Shown here: positions 48,729 to 59,405 of the stretch, one piece after another
Position numbering within the stretch: position 1 is the stretch's first letter
Layout: each line of letters begins with the position of its first letter
Assembly: GCA_021186555.1 (NCBI GenBank)
Contig: JAJKFL010000427.1
Location: 19,058,505-19,122,504 of the forward strand
From: Reticulitermes speratus
Lineage: Eukaryota; Arthropoda; Insecta; Blattodea; Rhinotermitidae
Direction: 5' to 3'
DNA: 64,000 nt
Translations under genes and position numbers: made by a program
Notes under the pieces: generated by a model
Databases searched by the model: none
The model's input: only the letters and a program-made list of their open reading frames with translations
Told to the model about the DNA's origin: nothing

Positions 48729-49391
48729 CAGTGCGGTCGCATTTTATGCGAGGGATGTGTTCCTGAAGATCTCGCATAATGCAAAGATCGTAAAATTCAA
48801 GACTAATATTCCTATAGCAATAAATTTGAAGTACGAGAGATACGTTCTCGGAGCGCATAGTTATACGATCATTCTAGCGTATGTTTTAAACATACATTTG
48901 AAGCAAAATATAAATGAATACAAGATTAAAGTTAATTTAATGACAGTTCATTAATGAATGTGATTCACTACCTTCAAACATTGGAGCAGGTCATCCCATT
49001 CCGACGACACTCAATGAACAGCCCGAATTAAGACGCACTACGTCCCCACTTCATGTTGAAGGCTGCTCTGATTCCACCGAAAGTCTTTTTGCTGAACGAC
49101 GAAGTGCAGAAGTTGCGACCGACCGACAAACGTAACAACAATGCGGTTCACATGACACTAACAAAGGTTAGCGGGCGTTTCTCTTTACCAGCTAAAGTGG
49201 CGCCGCCATGTGGCAACAGCGAAAACACTGTTCACAATTCACTCCGTCCGCCAGCTTCGAAATTATGAAATTTTTTACGATTCTTTTAATTGTTTGGTTT
49301 CACAATATTTCAAACTTTGCGCATAACGTGGGACTTTTAACATTTTATATCACACTAATTAAAATTCACATAAAATGCGACCGCACTCTAT
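48729..49391. mobile_element. pogo/Tigger-like non-autonomous transposon
   Basis: The left end reads TA then CAGTGCGGTCGCATTTTATG, and the right end (49370-49391) is its inverse, CATAAAATGCGACCGCACT. The left end continues with a GCGAGGGATGTGTTCC-type stretch, typical of pogo/Tigger termini with TA target sites. The interior of about 620 bases encodes no transposase I can recognise. Confidence 0.65.
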
Positions 49392-50539
49392 TCGAAGAGA
49401 AATTTGCCCCACTACCATTTTTTTGTCTATCACAAGTTTAAAATAAATTGCCAAAAATTTAATTTGAGCCGTGCTATTAGCAGCCGGCAGCTGAAAACGT
49501 GAGCTATGGCACGGCCTTTATGACGAAACCCATCCACACACAATTATAGCTTCAACATTTCTTCAACAAATTTTCACTTTACGGACCTAATTGAAAAGGG
49601 ATTAGACCCCTCCTCTTCTAAGAGAACAAAAAATTGACACTACAAAATTTTACTTTTTTAAGAAAATGTTTTGAGACACTGAAAGTCACGAGGTATTCAC
49701 GACATTTACTAATCAATTAACGTGTGTCCAAATTATGGTAGTATTTACCACAGACTTCTTCTCCTTGTTTGCTTTTCTGGTAATATATGGACCCAAATGC
49801 TTTAAAAACTTGACATGTCAGACAAATAAATGTTTTAGAAATAAACAGATATGGTACTCTCACATGAAATCTCAATTAATTTGGTTGACAAAAACAATTA
49901 GTAGAAGGAAGATAGTGGGTGTATTTCAATTTGGAATGAATTATTTTGCAATTTCACACGCCTGACTGGCCTTCATATACATTTAATGCAGATACAAATC
50001 TAACATGTATGAAACGGGTATTATATTGCATATTCATGTCTTGTTGTGGCAAAATCGCTGAAAATTACGTTATATAACATCGATTAGGGTTGTTTTTTCT
50101 TTTTATTATTTATGCACAATACCTAGAAATTTTAAAACAAAATTTACAATTTTGAATGAAATTAGCTTTTTGCACCATGGGTCTACACTCATTTTTATTT
50201 TGGGCTTTACCGAAAACTAATCTAATTTAATTTACGTTTAATATAAAACAGGCAGTTCTACAGAAGCAATAAGGATCGGAGAAACTGTATGAGAATTTTA
50301 AACAGTAATCAAATTATATTAAAAATATCTTGACTTATTTCGCAATTACCCCTCTGAAGCCTTAAATTGATCCTAATAATATACCAAGATTAAGTATCTC
50401 CGCCATATTAAAATGCACTGTGCCCCTACAGCAAAGAACAACAGGTTAAATGTATTCAGGAATAAGATCTCTGGTTATTCTGAAAATCACATTATTGATG
50501 TAGATTGATACACCCTTCTAGACAAGCTGCAGTTATTTA
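49392..50539. other. KCNQ intron, nothing recognised
   Basis: No supported feature apart from a GAGCTATGGCACGGCC stretch near 49500 that resembles one at 50993. Confidence 0.45.
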
Positions 50540-51060
50540 ATGTTCAAGCAGATGGTGCCTTTGAGTATTACTGTGCGTGATAAGGTTAACACTTCAATGG
50601 CGAAGACAGCTGTCTCCTCTATTGTTATACTGTCCTATAATCATGTAGACTTCCTATGCTTTTGTCAGTGGGGCAAGACTGAGTCCCATGGTACTGTGGC
50701 CTCAAATGGTCCTACTGTGCCATGTGTGGTGACAGACGAGTATGGAGTACTTGTGACATGATAATTACATAGTGGGAGGAAAACGTACTCCAGTGCAACA
50801 AACATCCAATAAGAAAGACACTGTCAGTTACTGAGATTATATCTCGTCGGTAATGGATGAATGAGTATGGAACACTGGCGAAATAATATTGACAGATGAA
50901 AACGTAATTACTCGGAAAAAACTTGTCCTATTTGAATGGCTTGGGACCGAACCCATTCTTCTGCAGAGACATGCCAGCAACTAAACACCTAAGCCATGGC
51001 ACGGCCTTTAAATACTTACTATCCTGGGACCGAACACAGGACTTCAGTATTTGAAGGCGG
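50540..51060 (+). pseudogene. Possible unknown retroelement remnant
   Basis: Open plus-strand stretch ending GTVASNGPTVPCVVTDEYG (about 50690-50745), then broken frames containing WLGTEP and a CCATGGCACGGCCT run at 50993-51008. The phrases resemble sequence often found in decayed insect retroelements, but I cannot name a family. Confidence 0.25.
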
Positions 51061-51479
51061 TAAGTAGCTGCATGAGATATGACACAGTACGCAAATATCC
51101 GTTTAACATTACAAACATCTGTTCGAGACTTCTTTTGTGTTCATGATTTAAATGAAACAGAATATTATTCTTACAGAAAATTTATTTGTTAAGTTATGAT
51201 GAATTCGAAGGCAATTTTGTTCGTCATATGTTAATATCACCAGTTTGTAGATAACGTTAATACAAGTAGAATGGTTAGGCGGATAAATTTAAACCAAAAT
51301 TTAATTTCAAATATCTGTAAATTGACGAATTTAAATTTACTTTTGGAAAGCGCAACGGCAATGCTCATATTTGTTCACTTAAAACAACTGCTAGGATCTT
51401 GAAGCATTTCTAACATAGACGCGGTTTTGCAGATATCATCCACTACAGATTAATATTTTATTTCAATTTAGTTTACTGT
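51061..51479. other. KCNQ intron, nothing recognised
   Basis: No supported feature. Confidence 0.5.
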
Positions 51480-51766
51480 GAGATCTTCGCTCTTCTGGGA
51501 TATTACGCGGCGTCGTGTGGTAATTGTTTACCGACGTTTCGGGACAACGTAACGGTCCCCTCCTCAAGGGTCAAGAGTCCGAGGAGAAAAGAATTCCGGC
51601 ACCGTGACGTGAAGGTGCCGGCTTTCTTTTCTACTCGGACTCTTAGACTTTTGAAAAGGGGACCGATACGTTGTCCCGAAACGTCGGTAAACAATTACCA
51701 CACGACGCCGCGTACTATCCCAGAAGAGCGCAGATCTCATCAACATCGCGGCGGAAGCCAAAAATC
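51480..51766. repeat. Foldback repeat, family C copy 3
   Basis: Well-preserved palindrome: GAGATCTTCGCTCTTCTGGG through TTTACCGACGTTTCGGGACA on the left. GTCCCGAAACGTCGGTAAAC through TATCCCAGAAGAGCGCAGATC (split copies) and GCGGCGGAAGCC on the right. The centre is a separate small hairpin (CCGGCACC...GGTGCCGG, 51597-51621). Confidence 0.88.
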
Positions 51767-52732
51767 AAGGTTAGTCTACTACGGTTTTATATAATTTAAT
51801 AAAGTATGACTTTTTCATGTGCAAAATCAATCGTTTGTAGGGCATATGGTTTGATTATGTTGAAAAAAGTTCTGCAGTTTGACGAACCGGTACATGGCTT
51901 TCGTAGAGGGGATTTACTTCGAATACTTAGTAGGGTATAATAAAATAAGATGAAAAGAATTTGAACTGTTATGAATACGAACATTTATAACTGACAAGAT
52001 GGAAAAAATTTAACTTTTGCAATTACTGGAAACTTTATTTCAGTAATGGGTGATAAAAAAATATTTCCTGTTCGATTCTAAACAGGTCTGAATATTTCCG
52101 CTTGCTCTGAAACATTTTTTGCCAAATGTCTTGGTTGGTTTCGAAGTAAGAAATTGAAGAGCAGACCTGCACGACTTGTGTTCAGCTAACAGGAGGCCAG
52201 AAATTATAAGCTTTCGTGCAGCTGAATTTAGTCACTAAAATTTATCATTTTTCCTCTGTCAGTGCAGTTTAAAGGATCCACACTTTACTTTTTACAACTT
52301 CCACTCTATTTATAGCTTATTTTTAACAATGGTAATGACGGTATATTTCACCACAGTTCGACCACAATATAAAACTCAAATTTAACTAACAATATAAATC
52401 TACAAAACAGTCTTGATAATGGATGTCGGTACCGTTTCAATCATCAGGAGGCTTTGTAAAGGATGAATTTATGAAATAATAAGTGATCAACATTTTTCTT
52501 TAGCGCGTCAGTAAATATGAATCATCAGTTGTAAATAAATTTAGAAATGTCACGCTTATGAACTGGCAGATATTAGTCTGTAAAGTGACTATTTACTGAC
52601 TGGCTCACCAGTGTTCGCTACTAAACGTATGTGCACACACAGGTGTGCTCTGCGCTTTCTACCAAGACGTATCTGGCGTTATTTTGAGGGCATAAGGCAG
52701 TTGGAGCACGTACCCAATCATTCTTCTTTTCC
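51767..52732. other. KCNQ intron, nothing recognised
   Basis: No supported feature. Confidence 0.5.
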
Positions 52733-52800
52733 TAGCGCCGAAATTTAGTCTGAGAGGAGCTTTACCGCCCTACTCCCTATATGCCTTCACACTGCGGGGC
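52733..52800 (+). mobile_element. SINE family A tail fragment, opposite strand
   Basis: The complement reads GTGAAGGCATATAGGGAGTA followed by a stretch ending CGGCGCTAGG, matching the 3' part of SINE A (compare 14045-14080). The tRNA head is absent. This is the only SINE A piece antisense to KCNQ. Confidence 0.6.
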
Positions 52801-53804
52801 TTAGATATGGCGCCATTTTAGCTTGATCTTGTCTCGTAATGGCGCTCTTCCTAGCACGAAAATTAAAACCGTTCGTGTCGCAAGTTCCTAGCATTGTGTA
52901 CACTTCTGTTGATACAAACAAAAAAGCTTCCTGATTTGAATTTAACTGATTATTTCCAAATATTACACATATTTTTATAATTTTATTATTGATTTACTTT
53001 TGTCTGTTACTCCTTGTTTTCTCAAAAGTTTTCATCACTTTTATGATGTATTATTTTTTATCCTGCAACAGTTCTGAGGAAAAGCATTCTAGCCGTCTCC
53101 ATTCCTTCATTCCTTGTTTCTTTAATATCCACCATTCTAATCCACATAAAATCACAGTTGTTGTCTATCACTTTACATAATTATAGTGAAACGTGCATTA
53201 GGTTCAACATTTAGGTAATCTGTATTTTGTAATCCCACAGAATTTTGAAATTCATTTAATCGTAATTAATATCACGTCTCCCCCCCCCCCATAAACTATT
53301 TTGTATGTTATATAATCGAAAATCCGTATTTATGCCATGTTATATACATTCTTTTACTTATTCTCACGATCCTTTCGTGTACATTTATGTAATTAATACA
53401 TCGTTAATACGGACAAATGATAAATAATAAATAAAAACAGATAGGCGTATGAGGTTTAAATTACTTGCGGATGAAAAGGGAAGGATTAAAATGTTAAATA
53501 CTTCAGTACATGGTTAATTATGGTTGTACGAGCCTTCAGTTATTTACTGGCGATTTTTGACAGAATTGTGTTTGTGATGAGCACCTTAAATGAAATGCCA
53601 TATTAGATAATCCCAATGAAACACAGCCACAGTAATGATAGTGGTAATAGCCTATCTTAGCAGTCAACTGCATCACCCAGTAAGAGAGTTTGTTAACATG
53701 TCAGTGCTAAGATAAAGGTATGTTATATAGGCCATTAAACTCCAGGAATATTTACCGAGAGTTGAAAACTTTTATATACGGTACGTTCAATTAAACAAAG
53801 CAAA
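52801..53804. other. KCNQ intron, nothing recognised
   Basis: An 11-base C-run lies at about 53280-53290. Nothing else is supported. Confidence 0.5.
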
Positions 53805-53950
53805 GAGGCCAAGATTACGATATTCTGGGATACGATGCTATTTAATTCGGTGAACAGGTATCATTCACTTCTATCCTAAATATGGAACCAGCATGTTCCT
53901 CCGAAATTTTTATACCTACCTACAAATCTACATCGCATCACAAATGATGA
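53805..53950. repeat. Decayed family B foldback
   Basis: Contains TATGGAACCAGCATG then TTCCTCCGAAATTTTTATAC and an inverted-type end CTACATCGCATCAC, against GATTACGATATTCTGGGATA on the left. Strongly decayed. Confidence 0.5.
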
Positions 53951-55817
53951 GACATAAATCTTTATATAAAAAATTTATATATTAAATACATCAATCTTTA
54001 TAATAAATGTCGCTAGAATTTCAGCTCTCAAAAACAGGCGTTTCTAAGCGCACTGAAAGAGGCAAGAAGCATTATAACTTAGGCTTGTATAAATATAATT
54101 GACGGGGTGCACATAGAGCAGTGTGTTGTGACAAAGTGCATACGACTCATAAACCTGCCCCTCAGAAGTGGCTGAAATATTAACGAAACCCATACACACC
54201 TCATACACCGTGTATTGCGATAGTCATTAAAGAAGGCAGTATTAAAATAATTAGACTGTGAAATGAAAAAAAAGTTCGTAGTGACAATTCACTGCAAAAT
54301 AAACATAAACTTACCGGATACTGAATCCTGTTTCGTCTCTTCCTTTTGTTATAACCCAGCACAAATCGAAAGTGTCTTGTAGTTTGAAGATTTAAATACT
54401 GGGTATTTATATTCTTGCTTGCTTTTATCAATAAAACGTCGCCATGTAGTTGAGATAAACACATCTCCAAGGTGTCTTGTACCAGGAGGGGCAAGATAAC
54501 GAAGACAATTTAAAGATTCGAAATTATGTTACATTTCATTTGCAGCAAGAAAGGTATTAGTATTAGATTGCAAAATTAAAACTCTATTGTAGAATTATTA
54601 AAAAATAAAAAACGACAAGTAAGAGTGGTCTAAATGTGCAATTGTCTAAGAAGTTAAATGTGTGCATCCATGACGCACCAGATCTGGGTTGCTGATTTAT
54701 CATAAGTACACCACGAGAAGGGGTGGAGTGTATGTAGGCGGGACGGGATGGTAATTACATGCATGCGCATTATGCTCTTACTGAACACTATTTATGCTTC
54801 ACAGGCACGATTTGTGTTTGATTTATTTCTCTTGTAATGCGGATAAGTGGACGGATGTTTTCGGGACAGAGTATAGAGTGATGTTGATTCCGCCAACTCT
54901 TTACACCTCTGACGACGTCTCATGGTGTGGCTACGTTAGCACTGAGGAAACTGAAATGCCTTGTACTCTGCATTCCGAAAATATTTTCCCACGTAAATGG
55001 AACACTACTAGCATAAGTGAATACAAAAATTTCTGATGAGTATACCTCACAGCAGATGTTCCCTAGGTGATGTGCGCAGGTGCAGACGACGTCTTTTTCT
55101 CGAATTAATTGTCATAAATGCAAAACTTCATGTTATCATTCAAACTCTTAGACTCACGTTCCAAATCAGCGTTCCTCAACCCCTTTTCACTTGAAGTAAC
55201 CCTCGATCTAAGAGCAACTTTCACTTACAACTTACCTAGAAGTACTTAAAATTTATTTTTTAAACTTCATTTTATATTACACACGCGGTAATTATGCTTC
55301 TTTAATTTTTATACATACTTTACTTACTTCGCTACCAGAGAAGTACAAAGCAAAGTCCCAAAATTTTAGACCTGTGTTTCAAACATGTGCTGCATTTCCC
55401 CGGTTCTTGACCGATGTTTTAGAACATAATGCCTTTGTAGCACGTTGGATGAGAGTTATACATTCTGAAATATTTGAAATCACTGAAAAATTTAACAATT
55501 CTTCTTATATCGCAGATTTAGACCACTCTTGAAATAACATTTCAATATAAGAGGCGTAATTTTGCAAATCTGATTAGCTATAAATACCAGATTACATACA
55601 ATCTATTAGTCATTCACAATAAAATTAAACAACAATTAGCTAAATCCATGATAATATCAGACCCCAAGTGCAGAAAGTTTTGCATTACGACACCATTTTC
55701 CACCACATCATACCAGAAATTTGAAATATGTAAGGTTTTGACGTTTCTGTCTCCATATTAGCAGTGTTTAGAGTATTTGCTTCTGTAACATTTAACAAAC
55801 AAGAGTTTCCCAACTAT
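53951..55817. other. KCNQ intron, nothing recognised
   Basis: The frame at 54794-55036 is not recognisable as any known domain and is not flanked by good splice signals. Confidence 0.5.
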
Positions 55818-56270
55818 TATAACACCTGGAAACTTATCACCGTTTTCACAAGAGCTCCATATCGCTAGTATTTTGAAAGCAGCTTTGAACTTTCCTCTTT
55901 TAGATCCATTTTAATGTTCCCTTTATATAAAGGCTTAGGCCTACTATATGATGTGATAGATTCAGGTATTGACGAAAATTCAAAATAATTTAAATCTAAT
56001 CTCCATTCCTGCTACGTGTCCTGCCCTTCTCATCCTACTTAATTTTATTGCCCTAAAGACATTTGGTGAAAAGTACCAATTCCGAAGATCATCACTGTAC
56101 AAATTTCTTAATCCTAATTTTCTCCTCACTTTACTACAAAACACTGTCAATCTACGCTCTGTCCATAGATTGACAGATAAAATTTCACATCCACATAAAA
56201 GAATAGCTAAGTAACAAACAGTTTGCAAAAATACGCCGTCACCTTGGACCCTCCATATTACTGTCATGCG
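55818..56270 (-). pseudogene. LINE 3' fragment beside a KCNQ splice site
   Basis: Minus-strand reading frame with LLCGCEILSVNLWTERRLTV, then LRNLYSDDLRNWYFSPNVFR and AIKLSRMRRAGHVAGM. This is the RT C-terminal region normally reading LYGCETWSLTLREEHRL to MRWAGHVARM. A decayed NIKMDLKEE and tail follow to 55818. Its 5' end lies only about 22 bases beyond the 5' splice site of the KCNQ exon at 56292. Confidence 0.85.
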
Positions 56271-56291
56271 AAATATCGAGTTGTCACTAAC

Positions 56292-56470
56292 CTAAGTTCT
56301 CCGCGGATGCATTGAGTTCTGCGAAGCCCCTCGGACCTCCGCCGCTTCCACTGCCACCTCCCACAGAACCGCTGCCGACACCCTTCGCGAGTGACGGTGA
56401 ATGCAGCGACGTGCTCTTGTGTCGTCGGATTGTGGGCAGTCGGGAAACGAAGGATGCGTTGTGTTTGAAG
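56292..56470 (-). CDS. KCNQ: KCNQ potassium channel, C-terminal linker exon
   Basis: A 179-base exon: one base, 59 codons and one base. It reads FKHNASFVSRLPTIRRHKS, then a Ser/Gly-rich linker, then RGFAELNASAENL. The acceptor is strong (GTCGTGTCTCTTCTAG before CTTCAAACAC) and the donor is TTAG followed by GTTAGT. The last single G joins the leading AC of the exon at 14856 to make Asp, giving an unbroken frame into QLTNQHK and helix B. The Arg-rich NASFVSRLPTIRRHK stretch is, as I recall, typical of insect KCNQ between helices A and B. The linker is variable and probably disordered. I chose the exon start by the acceptor; the open frame itself runs on to 56538. Confidence 0.82.
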
Positions 56471-56664
56471 CTAGAAGAGACACGACTGAATTCACCGTCA
56501 GGCACACTGTTCCCTTCGAATGTATGTGGCGTATACATAGTGACAGAAATTCAGACTACACCAAAATTTTACATTGTTTATTCCGTGCACTGCGACAAAA
56601 TAAGAAACATATGTAATACCAACAAATGTACTCTTCTACATTTTATTCATATTATCTTTTACAT

Positions 56665-56711
56665 AGCTCCTACATGTTTCGGCGTTATTATCTCGCCATC
56701 TTCAGGAAGCT
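56665..56711 (-). ncRNA. Candidate type I hammerhead ribozyme, left arm
   Basis: Minus strand: AGCUUC (56711-56706), CUGAAGA (56705-56699), U, helix II GGCG/CGCC (56697-56694 with 56684-56681) with loop AGAUAAUAA, GAAA (56680-56677). Then the self-complementary ACAUGU (56677-56672, minimal helix III), cleavage base A (56671), and GGAGCU (56670-56665) pairing with AGCUUC (one G-U). All core nucleotides of a hammerhead are present except for one extra U before helix II. Sense to KCNQ pre-mRNA. Predicted cut between 56671 and 56670. Confidence 0.65.
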
Positions 56712-57240
56712 GACACCAGGGTTTCTATAAAACTTACAGAAATAAAATAGGTCACAATAAATATATATATATATATATGTATGTTGTGATATCAATAGTG
56801 CAGGATATTACAGGTTTTGGTTAAAATAGTACATATATAAATTATAATATAATGTTGGTGAAACTATAATGCGGTTTTTGTTAACATAGTTAAAAATTAA
56901 ATGCATTTACGTAGTAATTAAATCTCAGTGTACAAACATCTATTCTTCCTTGATCCAAATTGGATTCCGCCCTGTAAAATATTTTACAGAACGGAATCCA
57001 ATTTGGATCAAGGAAGAATAGATGTTTGTACATAAATATTTAATTATTACTTAAATTTATATAATTTTTAAGCATTTTAACAAACAAATTGCATTATGGT
57101 TTCACCAACATTATATTACATTACATTTATGAGTACTATTTTAAACAAAAACTGTAATATTTTGCACTATTGATACCACAACGTATATATGCTTATTGTG
57201 ATCTATTTTATTAGTGTAAGTTTTATAGAAACTTTAATTC

Positions 57241-57287
57241 AGCTCCCTGAAGATGGCGAGATAATAACGCCGAAACATGTAGGAGCT
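57241..57287 (+). ncRNA. Candidate type I hammerhead ribozyme, right arm
   Basis: Plus strand: AGCUCC (57241-57246), CUGAAGA (57247-57253), U, helix II GGCG (57255-57258) and CGCC (57268-57271), GAAA (57272-57275), ACAUGU (57275-57280), A (57281), GGAGCU (57282-57287). Helix I is a perfect six pairs. The palindromic ACAUGU is too short for a stable hairpin in one molecule, so it would favour pairing between two copies, as known for minimal hammerheads in Penelope-like elements. Predicted cut between 57281 and 57282. Confidence 0.68.
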
Positions 57288-57358
57288 ATGTAAAATATAG
57301 TACGAATATAATATAAAATAGTGCATTTGTTGGTGTTACATACTCGTAAGTTTCTTGC

Positions 57359-58984
57359 ACCAACATTTATTTATTACAAATATGATCAAATCAGGTGACC
57401 ATGATGGCCATAGGATAAAGCCACCATGGCCAACCAATTTCCTGCAGCAAAAATTATCAGTTATTTTGTTTAAAATACAAATTTGTTGCTAATGTGCAAA
57501 GACGTGGCAATTAAGAATAATCTTCAGAATATACTGAACATGCTACGACAAGTATTATTTTCATGATCTGAGTAAAAACGACAAAAAAGTTTTGAGACTT
57601 AAATAAGATTTTATTACCTGTACACAGAGGGTAGAAAAGTTTAGTGGTGGGGTTGTTGGTATAGGTCTAATAACAATAATAAATAACCATGGCTCGACAG
57701 CCCTATATGGGCTTGGGCCTCCTCTTTCCGAGGTTACTTGGTCTTGTGCATTTGTGGCAATGGGTGACCGGCCCACTGGCACAGGTCTAAAATGGATCTT
57801 TTAAATCTCAACTTGACTTTCTCCCTACAATAAAAACTTCTATTACAACTTTGAAACAGTTAATACTGGTCTCATGCGCTTAACACAATGTGTTATACAC
57901 AACAATATAAAATAAAAGGCAAGTCCATAAAGGGTATAATCAGTATTTCCCAAACTTGTGAACCCTTTAGACCGCCTGAATAATCATTCCTGGTCATATG
58001 GACAGCCTTTGTTACTGCAATTATCTACCACCATTCTTTAACAAAAGTAGGTAATTTGTTGGGTAATTTGCTTAACACATGCATAATATTTTAACACACA
58101 AACTGTTGTCTGATACATTTTTTTAAGTTTCAGTTCCGGAAAAACTTTTACATTAGAATGTGGGAAATATCAAATAGCGCTACAAACTAACAGCATAAGA
58201 AGAAGAAGAACGATGGCTGAAGATACAAAATATGAGACGCGGTCCAAAAAAGTACATTCAACACAGAAGTCCACGGACCACTCACAAATCTTTTGCGGAC
58301 TACAGGTTGGAAAACGCTCATACAAACACATGGTAACACATTGCTAATCTAAGCTCTACTGAGTCTACACACAGCTCTACTGTATGAGGACAAATTTGCA
58401 ATTGTTGAGTGTACTGACTTCCCCCATCTCCAGCTGTCAGGAGAGAAAGCAGATATGATTAACCGCAAAAACATATTGTTATTTCGCTACAGCATTAATG
58501 ACGATTTAATTATCTTCATGGAAGGATATCAATTACATTAGGATAATAAGAGTAATTACAAACGTGTGTTTTAGCAAGGAAGTTGATTCACGCGGCAATG
58601 CTTTTGACTTTTTTTTTTCGGAAAGTGCCACGTCAAAAAGTCGGCTGACACACTAACTGTCATGAGCTTTCCTTGGATTTCGCCTGGAGGGAAGAAATAT
58701 GGCGCTGCCAAGACATTCCATGTTCCAAACGAGATTCCGTACACAAGTGACTGTCCTTAAGAACTCACCCGATACAGGCCTATACTCTCCGCCGTTAATA
58801 ATAATTGGATTAGTGGTGCCACACAAAAGAGAACTGTAGAAGGAATTGTTTATCCGCACAAATTATTATTTCAAATTACTTAATCATGAAGGAAGGCATG
58901 CAAGTGTTGAAATACAACATATAAATATATCATATATATATATATATATATACACACAAACAAACACACCTCCAATATATTGGG
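57359..58984. other. KCNQ intron with weak exon-like signal
   Basis: A CGACAGCCC-type stretch at 57680-57730 may be an unidentified repeat. At 58833-58769 (minus) a 65-base segment has a fair acceptor (CCTTCTACAG) and a consensus donor (CGG then GTGAGT), but no known domain. An (AT)n tract followed by ACAC lies at about 58930-58970. Confidence 0.4.
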
Positions 58985-59405
58985 TGTGTCTAAAATGCTT
59001 GGAGAAACTTCAGGAGTCAGCTATCCACAGCAAAGCGAGTTTATATCAATACTTGTCCGCAAACCGTTTTCGCGGTACAGCCCAGCAACTTGTTGGCCCA
59101 TGATTAAAAGTGTCCATGCGAGCACTGACTCAGTTGGAGGACGTTTCGAGCATTTGTTGTGAATTGTGACTTGATAAACAATAAGAAATCAAGTTATTAC
59201 ATTGGGAACGTGTACTGTAGATCTATTATGGCAGTTGCAAGTATAATATTACACAGTTAATGCATTGATTGTTGAAAGTAATCTTTCAAAAAACTCAGAA
59301 ACCACTCATTTCCGAACATATGTTTATGTAAATTTTTTCTTTGTTTTGATGTGAAGAACATACTCTTGAAGTTTGTGCAAGACGTTTACATACACCCTGC
59401 ATAAA
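58985..59405 (+). pseudogene. 3' relic of a Tc1/mariner-type transposon
   Basis: The plus-strand frame ends VGGRFEHLL then stop at about 59160, matching the C-terminal ending (GGHFEHLL type) of insect transposases related to the one at 35230. Non-coding 3' sequence then runs to ACACCCTGCATA at about 59393-59404, a slightly altered form of the usual TACAGGGTGT terminus. The rest of the transposase is missing or unrecognisable. Confidence 0.55.

Larger units (their letters stand above)
56603..57358. repeat. ~755-bp palindromic foldback element
   Basis: A long palindrome centred at 56980/56981. The inner 50-base arms (56931-56980 and 56981-57030) match except for two bases. Outer arms remain alignable to about 56603 (AAGAAAC, CCAACAAATG) and 57358 (CATTTGTTGG, GTTTCTT) at lower identity. 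Positions keep symmetry with almost no net indels. Each arm contains one hammerhead-like motif pointing outward. An (AT)n tract at 56759-56778 lies in the left arm. It interrupts the KCNQ intron upstream of exon 56292-56470. Confidence 0.93.

Noticed and set aside
56287-56713. Plus-strand Pro-rich protein opposite the KCNQ exon
   Set aside because: It is the reverse-strand shadow of the KCNQ exon and reads into the foldback.
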